Source: Dehalococcoidia bacterium (lineage in GTDB: Bacteria > Chloroflexota > Dehalococcoidia > UBA1151 > UBA1328). Taken from it: a stretch of DNA of 14,864 nucleotides. The notes beneath the pieces were generated by a model. It did not search any database. It worked only from the letters and a program-made list of their open reading frames with translations, and was not told the origin of the DNA. Every line of letters begins with the position of its first letter. The first letter of the stretch is position 1. This document shows positions 7,166-13,713 of this stretch, piece after piece. The DNA is taken from the NCBI GenBank assembly GCA_030745955.1, contig JASLNQ010000026.1, positions 1 through 14,864 of the forward strand, in the 5' to 3' direction. The position numbers and the translations under genes were made by a program.

Positions 7166-10100
7166 CTACCCCCAGTCCTTCGAGTGGAAATCCGGGACCG
7201 ACTCGGTGATCGGCGTGTTCGTTTCGACCACTATGTTCATCGTGCCCTCGCGCCGGGAGACCGTTCCCGTCGCCAGCAGCAGCGGCTCCTTGATCTTCAG
7301 CTTCAGGCGCTGGTAAACCGCCGGCCAGACGATCAACGGCGAAAGCCCGAACTCGTCCTCGAGAGTCAGGAACACCGTCTTGCCGTTCGGCTTCTGGCGC
7401 CGGATCACAAGACCCGCCACCGAAATGCGATCGCCACTGGCGTAGTTCCTCACCTCGTCGCTGCCTATCACATCGGGCGGCAGGTGCGGCCTGACCTTCA
7501 TCATCAGGTGCCCCCCCGGGTAAACGCCCGTGGCCGAGTACTCGCCGATCATGCGGTCCCAGCTCGACTCCGCCGGCAGGGCCACCATGTCCTGTTCGAC
7601 CGGCATCTCGAACGCCATCTGGCGCGACCCGTCCCTCTTCTCGCCACGGGGCCGGTAACGTAGACCCGACTCCCAGCGCAGGTGCCGCCGGTCCGCAACG
7701 GGGCCAAAGTCAGCCCCAGCCCCATTCCCAGCCCCAGAATAGGAACCAGCTTTCTCCCGCACCGCCAACTCGTCGAAGCTATCGAGCGCACCCGCCGCCG
7801 ACAGGTAATCCAGCACCTCCTGCTGCACACCGGTCCGCGTCATGAAATCAGCCAGCGAAGCGAATTTTTTCTCCCCGACCCCGGCCCCGCCCCCGCCCCC
7901 TGCCCCAGCGCGTGCCTCGAGAATCGGCCCCGCAGTGGCAGCCCTCAGCTTCGCCACATGAGTCAGCCCCATCCTCAGCGCACCGTCCTCGATCACCGCC
8001 TTTTCACTGCTCAGGTTCACATCCGGCCCCAGCACCCTGATCCCGTGCCGCACGGCGTCCTCTTTCAGCGTTTCCAGGTTGTAGAAGCCCATCGGCTGGT
8101 TGTTGAACAGCCCGACAAAGAACTCGAGCGGGTAGTAGTGCTTCAGCCACGCCGCCTGGTAGGCGGTGATGCCGAAGGCGAAAGCGTGCGACTCCGGGAA
8201 CTGGAACTCGCCGTGGAATGTTCCAAAGATCTTGAGCGCGACATCCTTCGACACGCCCTTCGTCGGTGCACCCGCAATGAACTTGTCCTTCCAGTGAGCG
8301 ACATGCCGTTCGTTGTTCCGGCGGGTGAAAGCCCTGCGCATCTGGTCGCCCTCAACGGCGGTCATGCCGCCGACATACATCGCCAGCTCGCCGAGCTGGT
8401 CCTGGTAGAGCGGCACCCCGTAAGTGCGTTCCAGCGCCTTCTTCTCCAGCGGGTGGTCGAACTCCCAGTCGAGGTCCTTGCCCATGTGCCGCCTCACCAG
8501 CAGCGTCACACCATCGTTCACACCGACACCGGGACGTACCGCCCCGACCTCCCATGCCATCTCGGTCAGGTTGCGCGGGCGGAGCCGGGTGACGGTCTGC
8601 ATCTGCGCGGCCGATTCGATCTGGAAGACGCCGATAGTGTCGGCGTTGTGGATGTCGGTGTAGACCGCCAGGTCCTCGAAGTCGATGCGGGATATGTCGA
8701 CCCTCTGCTCGGTCTGTTTTCGGATGAGTTCGAGCGCCTCGGAAAGCTGCGACAGTGCGCCGAGCGCAAGGAAGTCGATCTTCACGAACCCGGCGTCCTC
8801 GGCGGCGTTTTTGTCCCACTGGCAGATGTACCGGCCCTCGATGGCGCTGCGCTGGAGCGGCACGGTTTCTGACAGTGGCCGCGCCGAGAGGATCATCCCG
8901 CCGGGGTGCTGGGCGAGGTATTTCGGGAAGTGGTTCAACTGCCCGGCGAGCTCGATGAGCATCTGCCAGACGGGCGCATCGACGCGGTCCCGGAACTCGG
9001 GCAACTCGGCCATTTCCTTCGCGAGACCGGGGATCGAGCTGTGACCGTCGAGTCGCTTGTTGAGCCACCCCAGGTCGTCTTCGGCAATCCCCAGCGCCTT
9101 GCCAAGGTCACGGACCGCACCGCGTATCCGGTAGGTCGAAATCATCCCGGTGAGCACGGCGCGCTCGTAGCCCCAGCGTTCATGGATCCGGAGGATCAGC
9201 TCGGCACGGATCTCACGTGGAAAGTCGAGATCGATGTCCGGCGGGGCCAGCTTTTCGTCGCCGTCTGTCTCGGGAAGGAACCGGTCAAGCCGCAGCCCGA
9301 ACTTGAGGGGGTCGATGTGCGACAGGCCGGTCAGGTACCCGATCAACAGCGCCACCGATGAGCCACGCCCGCGCCCCGGTGGGTTTTCTTCAATGGGCAG
9401 CCTCGGCTCAACTAGCCCGAGGTCTTCCTGCACCTCGCGGGCGATCCTGATGATGTCGTAGTACTGCAGCAGAAATCCGACCAGCTGGTGTTTTTCGAGC
9501 AGCGCGAACTCCCTGTCGAGTCGTGCGACCACCTCGGGGGTGAGACCGCCGTAGCGGCGGACCGCCGCGGCTTCGCAGATCTCCCTCAGGTAGCTCGATT
9601 CGGTGTGCCCGGGCGGTAGAAAATCGTAGATTGGGAAGTCGTAAATCACGTCGGAAGTGAGATCGAACTGGCACCTGTCTGCGATCTTCACAGTGTTGGT
9701 CACAGCTTCCGGGTGGGCGCTGAAGAGCACGCTCATTTCTGTGGGTGATTTCAGGAAAAACTGGTCGTTAGGCCGGCGCTCACGGTGGCTGGCTTCGAGC
9801 GATTTGTTGTGCCTGATGGCGACTAGCGCATCGTTGAGCCGGTGGCGCTCGCGAACGTGGTAGTGAACATTGTTCGTGCCAACGATTCCCACCCCGAGCT
9901 CGTGGCCCAGCGCGGCCATGCCGCGGTTCCTCTCGGTGTCGCCGATCACGAGGTTTTGCTGCAGCTCAAAGAAGAAATTGTCCCTGCCAAATGCCTCGAT
10001 ATACCTGCTGGCAGCGCGGCGGGCAGAATCGATATCACCAGCGGCCACGAGAGAGGAAATCTCACCCCGACGGCATCCGGAGAGGCAGATGATGCCCTCG

Positions 10101-10759
10101 GCGTGTTCGGCAAGCAGCGCAGGGTCGAGATGGGGGTCGTTGCGCTCTTCGGCATCGACATGCGCACGTGTCGTCAGCAGCGAGATGTTCCGGTACCCGG
10201 CGGCGGTTTCGGCCAGCAGGGTTAGGTGGGGCCTCTCGCCCGGTTCATGCTCGGTGCTGGGCGGTTCGTTGAGGCCGCGTGCAAGGGTTAGCTCAATACC
10301 GATGACCGGCTTAATGTCAAGCTCTTTTGCCGCCTGGGCGAACTCCATGACTCCACTGACGTTGTCGTGGTCGGTGATAGCGAGCGCATAAAGACCCAGC
10401 TGCCTGGCGGTCTGCAGCAGATCCCAGGCTTCAGACGCCCCCTCCTGGAAGGAGTAGTTGCTATGAGCATGCAACTCCGCCCAGCCTGCTGGATTTTCTG
10501 CCGGGGTCGCACTGTGTCCCCTCTCCCTCGCCCCGGCGTGCCCCGCGGACGCCCCGGCTACCCGTTCCTCGTTGATCGCCTTCTTGATTCCGCGTCCACC
10601 TGTAACCCAGCCTGCATGCACCGGGTTGTCACCGACCGGCACCCCCGACTCACGTGACTTCGGCAAATCCGGCTCGCCGGGGTCATCAGGCCGCCGGTCG
10701 GGCGAACCGATCACCTCCCTGGCAGGCAGGGCCTTTTCTATTTCCAGGAAGTCCTCCAT
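7166..10759 (-). CDS. dnaE2: Error-prone DNA polymerase III alpha subunit DnaE2
   Basis: This 1197-aa protein is a C-family polymerase of the DnaE2 type used in SOS translesion synthesis with ImuB. In order it has a PHP domain (AELHAHSNYSF at 94-104, ALAITDHDNVSG), PPGRGRGSSVALLIGYLTGLSHIDP, the palm motif PPDIDLDF (506-513; D508 and D510 are the likely catalytic acids), a QHPGGMIL segment, DTIGVFQIESAAQMQ, PESHAFAFGITAYQAAWLKHYYP, PMGFYNLETLKEDA, and a C-terminal OB fold (ISVAGLVIRRQKPNGKTVFLTLED). About 92 residues precede the PHP domain, more than is usual; they are low in conservation and contain a dispersed repeat. Two Gly/Ala-rich linkers near 955-965 and 1007-1016 are also additions. 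It lies 18 nt after the DUF559 chimera, so the operon is imuB - chimera - dnaE2. No strong ribosome binding site is seen, which suggests coupling. Confidence 0.92.
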   Translation of the reverse strand: MEDFLEIEKALPAREVIGSPDRRPDDPGEPDLPKSRESGVPVGDNPVHAGWVTGGRGIKKAINEERVAGASAGHAGARERGHSATPAENPAGWAELHAHSNYSFQEGASEAWDLLQTARQLGLYALAITDHDNVSGVMEFAQAAKELDIKPVIGIELTLARGLNEPPSTEHEPGERPHLTLLAETAAGYRNISLLTTRAHVDAEERNDPHLDPALLAEHAEGIICLSGCRRGEISSLVAAGDIDSARRAASRYIEAFGRDNFFFELQQNLVIGDTERNRGMAALGHELGVGIVGTNNVHYHVRERHRLNDALVAIRHNKSLEASHRERRPNDQFFLKSPTEMSVLFSAHPEAVTNTVKIADRCQFDLTSDVIYDFPIYDFLPPGHTESSYLREICEAAAVRRYGGLTPEVVARLDREFALLEKHQLVGFLLQYYDIIRIAREVQEDLGLVEPRLPIEENPPGRGRGSSVALLIGYLTGLSHIDPLKFGLRLDRFLPETDGDEKLAPPDIDLDFPREIRAELILRIHERWGYERAVLTGMISTYRIRGAVRDLGKALGIAEDDLGWLNKRLDGHSSIPGLAKEMAELPEFRDRVDAPVWQMLIELAGQLNHFPKYLAQHPGGMILSARPLSETVPLQRSAIEGRYICQWDKNAAEDAGFVKIDFLALGALSQLSEALELIRKQTEQRVDISRIDFEDLAVYTDIHNADTIGVFQIESAAQMQTVTRLRPRNLTEMAWEVGAVRPGVGVNDGVTLLVRRHMGKDLDWEFDHPLEKKALERTYGVPLYQDQLGELAMYVGGMTAVEGDQMRRAFTRRNNERHVAHWKDKFIAGAPTKGVSKDVALKIFGTFHGEFQFPESHAFAFGITAYQAAWLKHYYPLEFFVGLFNNQPMGFYNLETLKEDAVRHGIRVLGPDVNLSSEKAVIEDGALRMGLTHVAKLRAATAGPILEARAGAGGGGGAGVGEKKFASLADFMTRTGVQQEVLDYLSAAGALDSFDELAVREKAGSYSGAGNGAGADFGPVADRRHLRWESGLRYRPRGEKRDGSRQMAFEMPVEQDMVALPAESSWDRMIGEYSATGVYPGGHLMMKVRPHLPPDVIGSDEVRNYASGDRISVAGLVIRRQKPNGKTVFLTLEDEFGLSPLIVWPAVYQRLKLKIKEPLLLATGTVSRREGTMNIVVETNTPITESVPDFHSKDWG
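7714..7735 (-). other. G-quadruplex-type run in dnaE2 coding strand (first)
   Basis: On the - strand four G-runs (4, 3, 4 and 4 G) are separated by loops of 2-3 nt. It encodes a Gly/Ala-rich linker of the polymerase and is present in the mRNA sense. Confidence 0.55.
7873..7906 (-). other. G-quadruplex-type run in dnaE2 coding strand (second, very strong)
   Basis: On the - strand six consecutive runs of four or five G are separated by loops of one or two nt, within 34 nt. It encodes part of the AGAGGGGGAGVG linker between the fingers region and the following helical part of DnaE2. It is in the mRNA sense, so both DNA and RNA quadruplexes are possible. Confidence 0.65.
10517..10552 (-). repeat. 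Dispersed GC-rich repeat, copy A, inside the dnaE2 N-terminal extension
   Basis: These 36 nt match 10979-11014 (in the DUF559 chimera) at 32 of 36 positions. On the coding strand both copies are read in the same frame and give SAGHAGARERG here and SAGHARVRERG in the chimera. The copy lies before the PHP domain, and no in-frame start codon lies between it and the PHP domain, so it must be translated. Confidence 0.65.
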
Positions 10760-10777
10760 CAGACTGCGGCAATCCCC

Positions 10778-11737
10778 CTATCCGGCCTGGCGGAACCAGT
10801 TGTTGGCGATGAGATCGAGATAAACGGTCAATTGCTGGCCGTTTTCGAGCCGGAGCGTGTAGTAGAGTCGGGCGATCTCCTCTTCGGGCCCCCGCCACCA
10901 TTCATCGTTCACCTTCCACAGGTCTTCAACCTTCCCAACCTCCACCCACCTACCATCGGACAACAGCGAGCCAGCCAGTCCCCTCTCCCTCACCCTGGCG
11001 TGCCCCGCGGAGCTTCCTGCGCGACTTGCACACGCCAGTCCTCTGGCAAGTGCGCCTCGCACGCCCGGAGCTAAAGAATCGGCCTCTCCCCTCTCCCTGA
11101 AAGGGAGCGGGTTAGGGTGTGGGTCGCGCGCCCTGCCGCCATCGCGCCTACCCCCGCGCCCTCGCGCACCCCGCACGTCCGTCACCTCAAGCACCTCGAC
11201 AATCCTGAACAGCACCCCTTCCAAATTCTCGAACACCTCGCTATTCCAGAACCTGACCACCTGGTAACCCTCAGCTTCCAGGTATTGCTGCCTGTCCATG
11301 TCGAGCTCTTTTTGCCCTGCGTGATGCCCGCCATCCAGTTCGATAATTAACCGCGATGACCTGCAGCAGAAATCGACGACGTACGGCCCTACCGGGTACT
11401 GCCGGGTGAACTTGTACTTCGGAACCTGTGTTTTCCTGAGGTGCTTCCAGAGCAGATTTTCCGCCGGAGTTGCATTGCGTCGGAGTTCGCGAGTTTTTTG
11501 CGTTAGTTCAGCCGACGGCCGCGCGCGCCTTCGGACCAACCCACCCTCCAGCCCCCTCCCTGCGAGAGAGGGAGAACCGGCCTGTCCGTGCACCCCCCTC
11601 CGCCCACGCGGCGACGCGACGGCCGATGGCACCTGCACGGCAACCGGAATCCCCGTCGAGTCGGTGCGGACATACACAACCCGCGGCGTGTTAAGCGGCT
11701 TGATCCCGCCGGAATGAACACCCCGTGTTTTAGGCAT
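10778..11737 (-). CDS. Mutasome-cassette small protein (DUF6504-like) split by an in-frame DUF559/Vsr-like endonuclease insertion
   Basis: The 319-aa frame is a chimera. Residues 1-37 (NTPRVVYVRTDSTGIPVAVQV) and 260-319 (DGRWVEVGKVEDLWKVNDEWW, RLYYTLRLENGQQLTVYLDL, NNWFRQAG) look like the two halves of the small DUF6504-type protein often encoded between imuB and dnaE2, whose role is unknown. Between them lies a DUF559 domain (about 79-182): ELRRNATPAENLLWKHLR, YKFTRQYPVGPYVVDFCC, IIELDGGHHA, RFWNSEVFENLEGVL. D122, E133 and D135 match the Vsr-like nuclease active site. Flanking segments 38-78 and 185-258 are translated repeats (GSPSLAGRGLEGG; DPHPNPLPFRERGE; SAGHARVRERG). The ATG is supported by GAGG 7 nt upstream. 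It follows imuB after 137 nt and precedes dnaE2 by 18 nt. Whether the split host protein still works is unknown. Confidence 0.75.
   Translation of the reverse strand: MPKTRGVHSGGIKPLNTPRVVYVRTDSTGIPVAVQVPSAVASPRGRRGVHGQAGSPSLAGRGLEGGLVRRRARPSAELTQKTRELRRNATPAENLLWKHLRKTQVPKYKFTRQYPVGPYVVDFCCRSSRLIIELDGGHHAGQKELDMDRQQYLEAEGYQVVRFWNSEVFENLEGVLFRIVEVLEVTDVRGARGRGGRRDGGRARDPHPNPLPFRERGEADSLAPGVRGALARGLACASRAGSSAGHARVRERGLAGSLLSDGRWVEVGKVEDLWKVNDEWWRGPEEEIARLYYTLRLENGQQLTVYLDLIANNWFRQAG
10993..11129. repeat. Dispersed mosaic repeat, copy B, inside the DUF559 chimera
   Basis: Its left end (10993-11014, GTGCCCCGCGGAGCT core) matches 11755-11776 at 21 of 22 positions. Its right end AGGGTGTGGGTCGCGC (11114-11129) matches 11822-11837 exactly. 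The middle differs and holds a GCCAG-TCCT-CTGGC hairpin and the CTCCCT/AGGGAG hairpin at 11093-11107. The left end also extends outward into the 36-nt similarity with copy A. Confidence 0.65.
11093..11107. repeat. REP-like hairpin CTCCCT-GAA-AGGGAG, dnaE2-proximal side of DUF559
   Basis: A perfect 6-bp stem with a 3-nt loop lies in the PHPNPLPFRERG-coding repeat, a pattern widespread as a dispersed repeat in bacterial genomes. It pairs in kind with the hairpin at 11556-11574 on the other side of the nuclease domain. Confidence 0.6.
11556..11574. repeat. REP-like hairpin CTCCCT-gcgagag-AGGGAG, imuB-proximal side of DUF559
   Basis: It has the same 6-bp stem as the hairpin at 11093-11107 with a 7-nt loop, and is translated as part of GSPSLAGRGLEGG. 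Together the two hairpins bracket about 450 bp that code for the DUF559 domain. Confidence 0.6.
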
Positions 11738-11754
11738 GCCGGAACCTCACTTGG

Positions 11755-11837
11755 CCCTGGTGTGCCCCGCGGAGCTCGCGCGGTGCCCAAGCAATTCGAT
11801 TGCGCCCGGCACCAAACGACCAGGGTGTGGGTCGCGC
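11755..11837. repeat. Dispersed mosaic repeat, copy C, between imuB and the DUF559 chimera
   Basis: It shares both ends with copy B but has a shorter, different middle. That middle folds: GGTGCC...GGCACC encloses GCAAT-TCG-ATTGC. The outermost CCCTGGT and ACCAGGG also pair, so the unit is a nested hairpin. It fills most of the 137-nt gap between the imuB stop and the ribosome binding site of the next gene, and could affect expression of the downstream genes. Confidence 0.6.
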
Positions 11838-11874
11838 CCCCCCCGGTACGGAGTCCCGGAGATGAGGATGTGAC

Positions 11875-13338
11875 TTACCCAACTGCCAACGACTCCCCAC
11901 CAGCCCCACCGGCCCGGTCGTTGCCGCTGTCATCACCGTCACTCCCACCACCACTCAACTGGACCAGCGCGTACCTGCGCTCGGGGATTCGCGACCACGG
12001 CTCAAGCTCTCTCACCTGGTAAATGGGCGGCGCCACCTTCAGCCGGGCACGCAGCTGGCTGACCGTCTCCCGCAAATCGTCGTCACGCTTCACATCCCTC
12101 CACATCGACTCCTGCCTGCCCGCCTCCCCCGTGATGCCCGAAAGAGTCAGCCGCATGTCCTCCAACGGACCCGGAAACATGACCGTATCGAGCTTCGACT
12201 TGATGGCGAACAGGGCCTGGTTTTTACTGCCTGCCGGGTCCTTGAAAGCCACCCGCATGGTCCACGGCGCGTGCTGGAAGACCTGCGACTGGAGACTGGC
12301 CTGGCGGGCAAAGCGGCGTGAGAGTTGCGAACGGCCGTAAGCGCGGCCAAGCAGACTTTCGAGGGCTGGAACAATGGTCGCAAGGCTGGCCGTGGGGTCG
12401 GGAAAATCGAGGTGCTCCGATACACCCAGCACGCTCCGCTTCGGTATCAGTGGGCGGTTGTCGATCCCGTTTGCCAGCTCCCATGCAGTGCCACCGGCCA
12501 GACCGAACTGCGCCTCCATGGGGCCACGCGTGATATCCGCGATATGGCCCATCGTCGTCAGCCCGAAGGCATGCAACCTCTTAACCAGCCCGTAGGGAAC
12601 CGGCAGGGAGTCCACGGGGAAGCGATCGAGAAACCGTCCCGGTTCGCCCGTCACCTTTCGGCCGCTGTTTGCGCGGCTCAGGAGAGAGGCCGCATAGGCC
12701 ATCCACTTGTTATCGCCAACCCCTATCCGAAGGTCGAAACTGTCGACCGCGCTGGCCAGCAACCGCACCACGTGGGCGTCGTCGCCGTACAGCCCTTCCA
12801 GTCCCCAGATACCCACGTAGGCAAGCCCCGGGGCTGCCGCTTCGATGTCGGGCACAAGGCGTTCGAGGTTCTCAATTATCTCGTCGAACACCAGCGCGTA
12901 AAGTGGAGTGTCGGCCTCGATCACCAGCACCCCCCGGTGGCGCGATGTCGCCTCGGTGAGTGGCATCCCCGGCATCGCGTCGGGCAGGTCGGGAGACGCC
13001 GCGAGCACAACGCGTGCCGAAAGAGAATCACCAGAAGCGCTAAAGGCATTCGTCAGTTCTTCGGAAAGGTCGATCGCCCTGCCCGCGACGATGGCCGAAC
13101 GATCGCGAAGTTCCGGCTTCCTTGCGACCTCGACCTGCCACGGGAAGTTGGGAATCCGCAGGCAGGCGATTGTCTTCGTTGCTACCGTCGGGGAAGTCGT
13201 TATCGGTCCACCCGCCAGGTCGCCCGCCAGATTGCCTAACCGGGGGGTGAGGAGGGCAGGTGGCCGGGTGCCAGCACGCTGGTCTTTGATTGCAGTGTGT
13301 TGCCGGAGTTGCGACCGCGACCGGCTCGAGTGACCCAC
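11875..13338 (-). CDS. imuB: ImuB-like catalytically inactive Y-family polymerase homologue
   Basis: This 487-aa protein shows ImuB features: IACLRIPNFPWQVEVARKP (57-75) in place of the Y-family metal-binding motif (the catalytic Asp positions are occupied by Arg and Pro), PGMPLTEATSRHRGVLVIEAD (124-144), a GLAYVGIWGLEGLYGDD segment (171-187) lacking the Asp-Glu pair, IGVGDNKWMAYAAS, and the helix-hairpin-helix FPVDSLPVPYG...LHAFGLTTMGHIA. RQESMW at 408-413 is a plausible beta-clamp binding motif. ImuB bridges the clamp and DnaE2 in SOS mutagenesis. The GTG start at 13338 is backed by AAGGAAGGAG 7 nt upstream and gives a 50-aa N-terminal extension of unknown role. The C-terminal 25 residues are Gly/Asp/Ser-rich. 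It heads the operon and is probably LexA-controlled. No imuA/recA-like partner gene is present. Confidence 0.85.
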   Translation of the reverse strand: MGHSSRSRSQLRQHTAIKDQRAGTRPPALLTPRLGNLAGDLAGGPITTSPTVATKTIACLRIPNFPWQVEVARKPELRDRSAIVAGRAIDLSEELTNAFSASGDSLSARVVLAASPDLPDAMPGMPLTEATSRHRGVLVIEADTPLYALVFDEIIENLERLVPDIEAAAPGLAYVGIWGLEGLYGDDAHVVRLLASAVDSFDLRIGVGDNKWMAYAASLLSRANSGRKVTGEPGRFLDRFPVDSLPVPYGLVKRLHAFGLTTMGHIADITRGPMEAQFGLAGGTAWELANGIDNRPLIPKRSVLGVSEHLDFPDPTASLATIVPALESLLGRAYGRSQLSRRFARQASLQSQVFQHAPWTMRVAFKDPAGSKNQALFAIKSKLDTVMFPGPLEDMRLTLSGITGEAGRQESMWRDVKRDDDLRETVSQLRARLKVAPPIYQVRELEPWSRIPERRYALVQLSGGGSDGDDSGNDRAGGAGGESLAVG

Positions 13339-13345
13339 CTTCTGA

Positions 13346-13355
13346 CTCCTTCCTT
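13346..13355 (-). promoter_or_regulatory. Shine-Dalgarno of imuB (AAGGAAGGAG)
   Basis: The near-complete anti-16S match ends 7 nt before the GTG at 13338-13336 and decides this otherwise unusual start, since the conserved ImuB core begins about 55 codons later. Confidence 0.75.
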
Positions 13356-13480
13356 ATGTCTTTCAGTTAGCCCTTCGGTTTGCCCGAAAACCCGGGTCCT
13401 TATCCCGTGGCGGAAAAACTGCACGGCCACCGTCCCGTCTCTTCAGCTCTTTGCGAGGGGTGGCCCCGGTTGGAAGACCA

Positions 13481-13508
13481 ATAATAGAACACATGTTCTA
13501 AAAAGCAA
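13481..13508 (-). promoter_or_regulatory. Promoter of the imuB-dnaE2 operon
   Basis: On the - strand a -35-like TTGCTT (13508-13503) and a -10 TATTAT (13486-13481, 5 of 6 to consensus) are 16 nt apart, with the LexA-type palindrome filling the spacer. The predicted start near 13474 leaves a leader of about 135 nt before imuB. Confidence 0.6.
13485..13500. promoter_or_regulatory. LexA (SOS) box, TAGAACACATGTTCTA
   Basis: TAGAACA and TGTTCTA are perfect arms around a 2-nt centre. The core GAACACATGTTC fits GAACRNRYGTTC, the box of Firmicutes, Actinobacteria and, as established for Dehalococcoides, Chloroflexota LexA. It sits between the -35 and -10 of the imuB promoter, where LexA would block transcription until DNA damage. 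Confidence 0.85.
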
Positions 13509-13607
13509 GAGGGGCTGGCACGCAGTTCACGGGCGCGCGCCGAAAACCGGGCAGGCCGCAGGGTGCTGCAGGACACCGTGGAGGGAGAATCAAGGGCTAA
13601 CTGAAAG

Positions 13608-13642
13608 GCAAAAGCAAAGGCCCGGACGTTACGTCCGGGCCT
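13608..13642 (-). terminator. Rho-independent terminator for the 25-aa gene (- strand)
   Basis: AGGCCCGGACG and CGTCCGGGCCT (13618-13642) form a perfect 11-bp stem with a TTA/TAA loop. On the - strand it is followed by a T-rich tract TTTGCTTTTGCC. On the + strand the following bases are not T-rich, so the direction is - strand. It lies 71 nt beyond the stop of the small gene at 13714. Confidence 0.75.
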
Positions 13643-13713
13643 GCTTCGGAGGAGTTTGAACTACGGCTACTGAAATACTGCCGGGCTAACCGGCTCTACG
13701 CCGCCGACGGGGG

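Larger units (their letters stand above)
10953..11629 (-). mobile_element. Putative DUF559 insertion element with flanking palindromic repeats
   Basis: The segment that interrupts the DUF6504-like gene carries the DUF559 nuclease domain and REP-like hairpins on both sides. A 7-bp inverted repeat, CCATCGG (10953-10959) and CCGATGG (11623-11629), falls at the two host/insert junctions. The total is about 677 bp, and the segment stays in frame with its host gene. No direct target duplication is evident. Calling it mobile is inference from the broken host domain and the repeats. Confidence 0.5.
13360..13607. repeat. Perfect 16-bp inverted repeat bracketing the SOS promoter segment
   Basis: CTTTCAGTTAGCCCTT at 13360-13375 is the exact reverse complement of 13592-13607. 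The arms enclose 216 bp containing the LexA-type box and promoter of imuB. The right arm abuts the terminator of the 25-aa gene; the left arm lies just upstream of the imuB ribosome binding site. Confidence 0.7.

Noticed and set aside
7682..8872. 396-aa open frame on the + strand inside dnaE2
   Set aside because: Antisense shadow of a fully conserved polymerase; no motif or ribosome binding site of its own.
12325..13239. 304-aa open frame on the + strand inside imuB
   Set aside because: Antisense shadow; imuB is supported by family motifs, start, ribosome binding site and promoter on the other strand.
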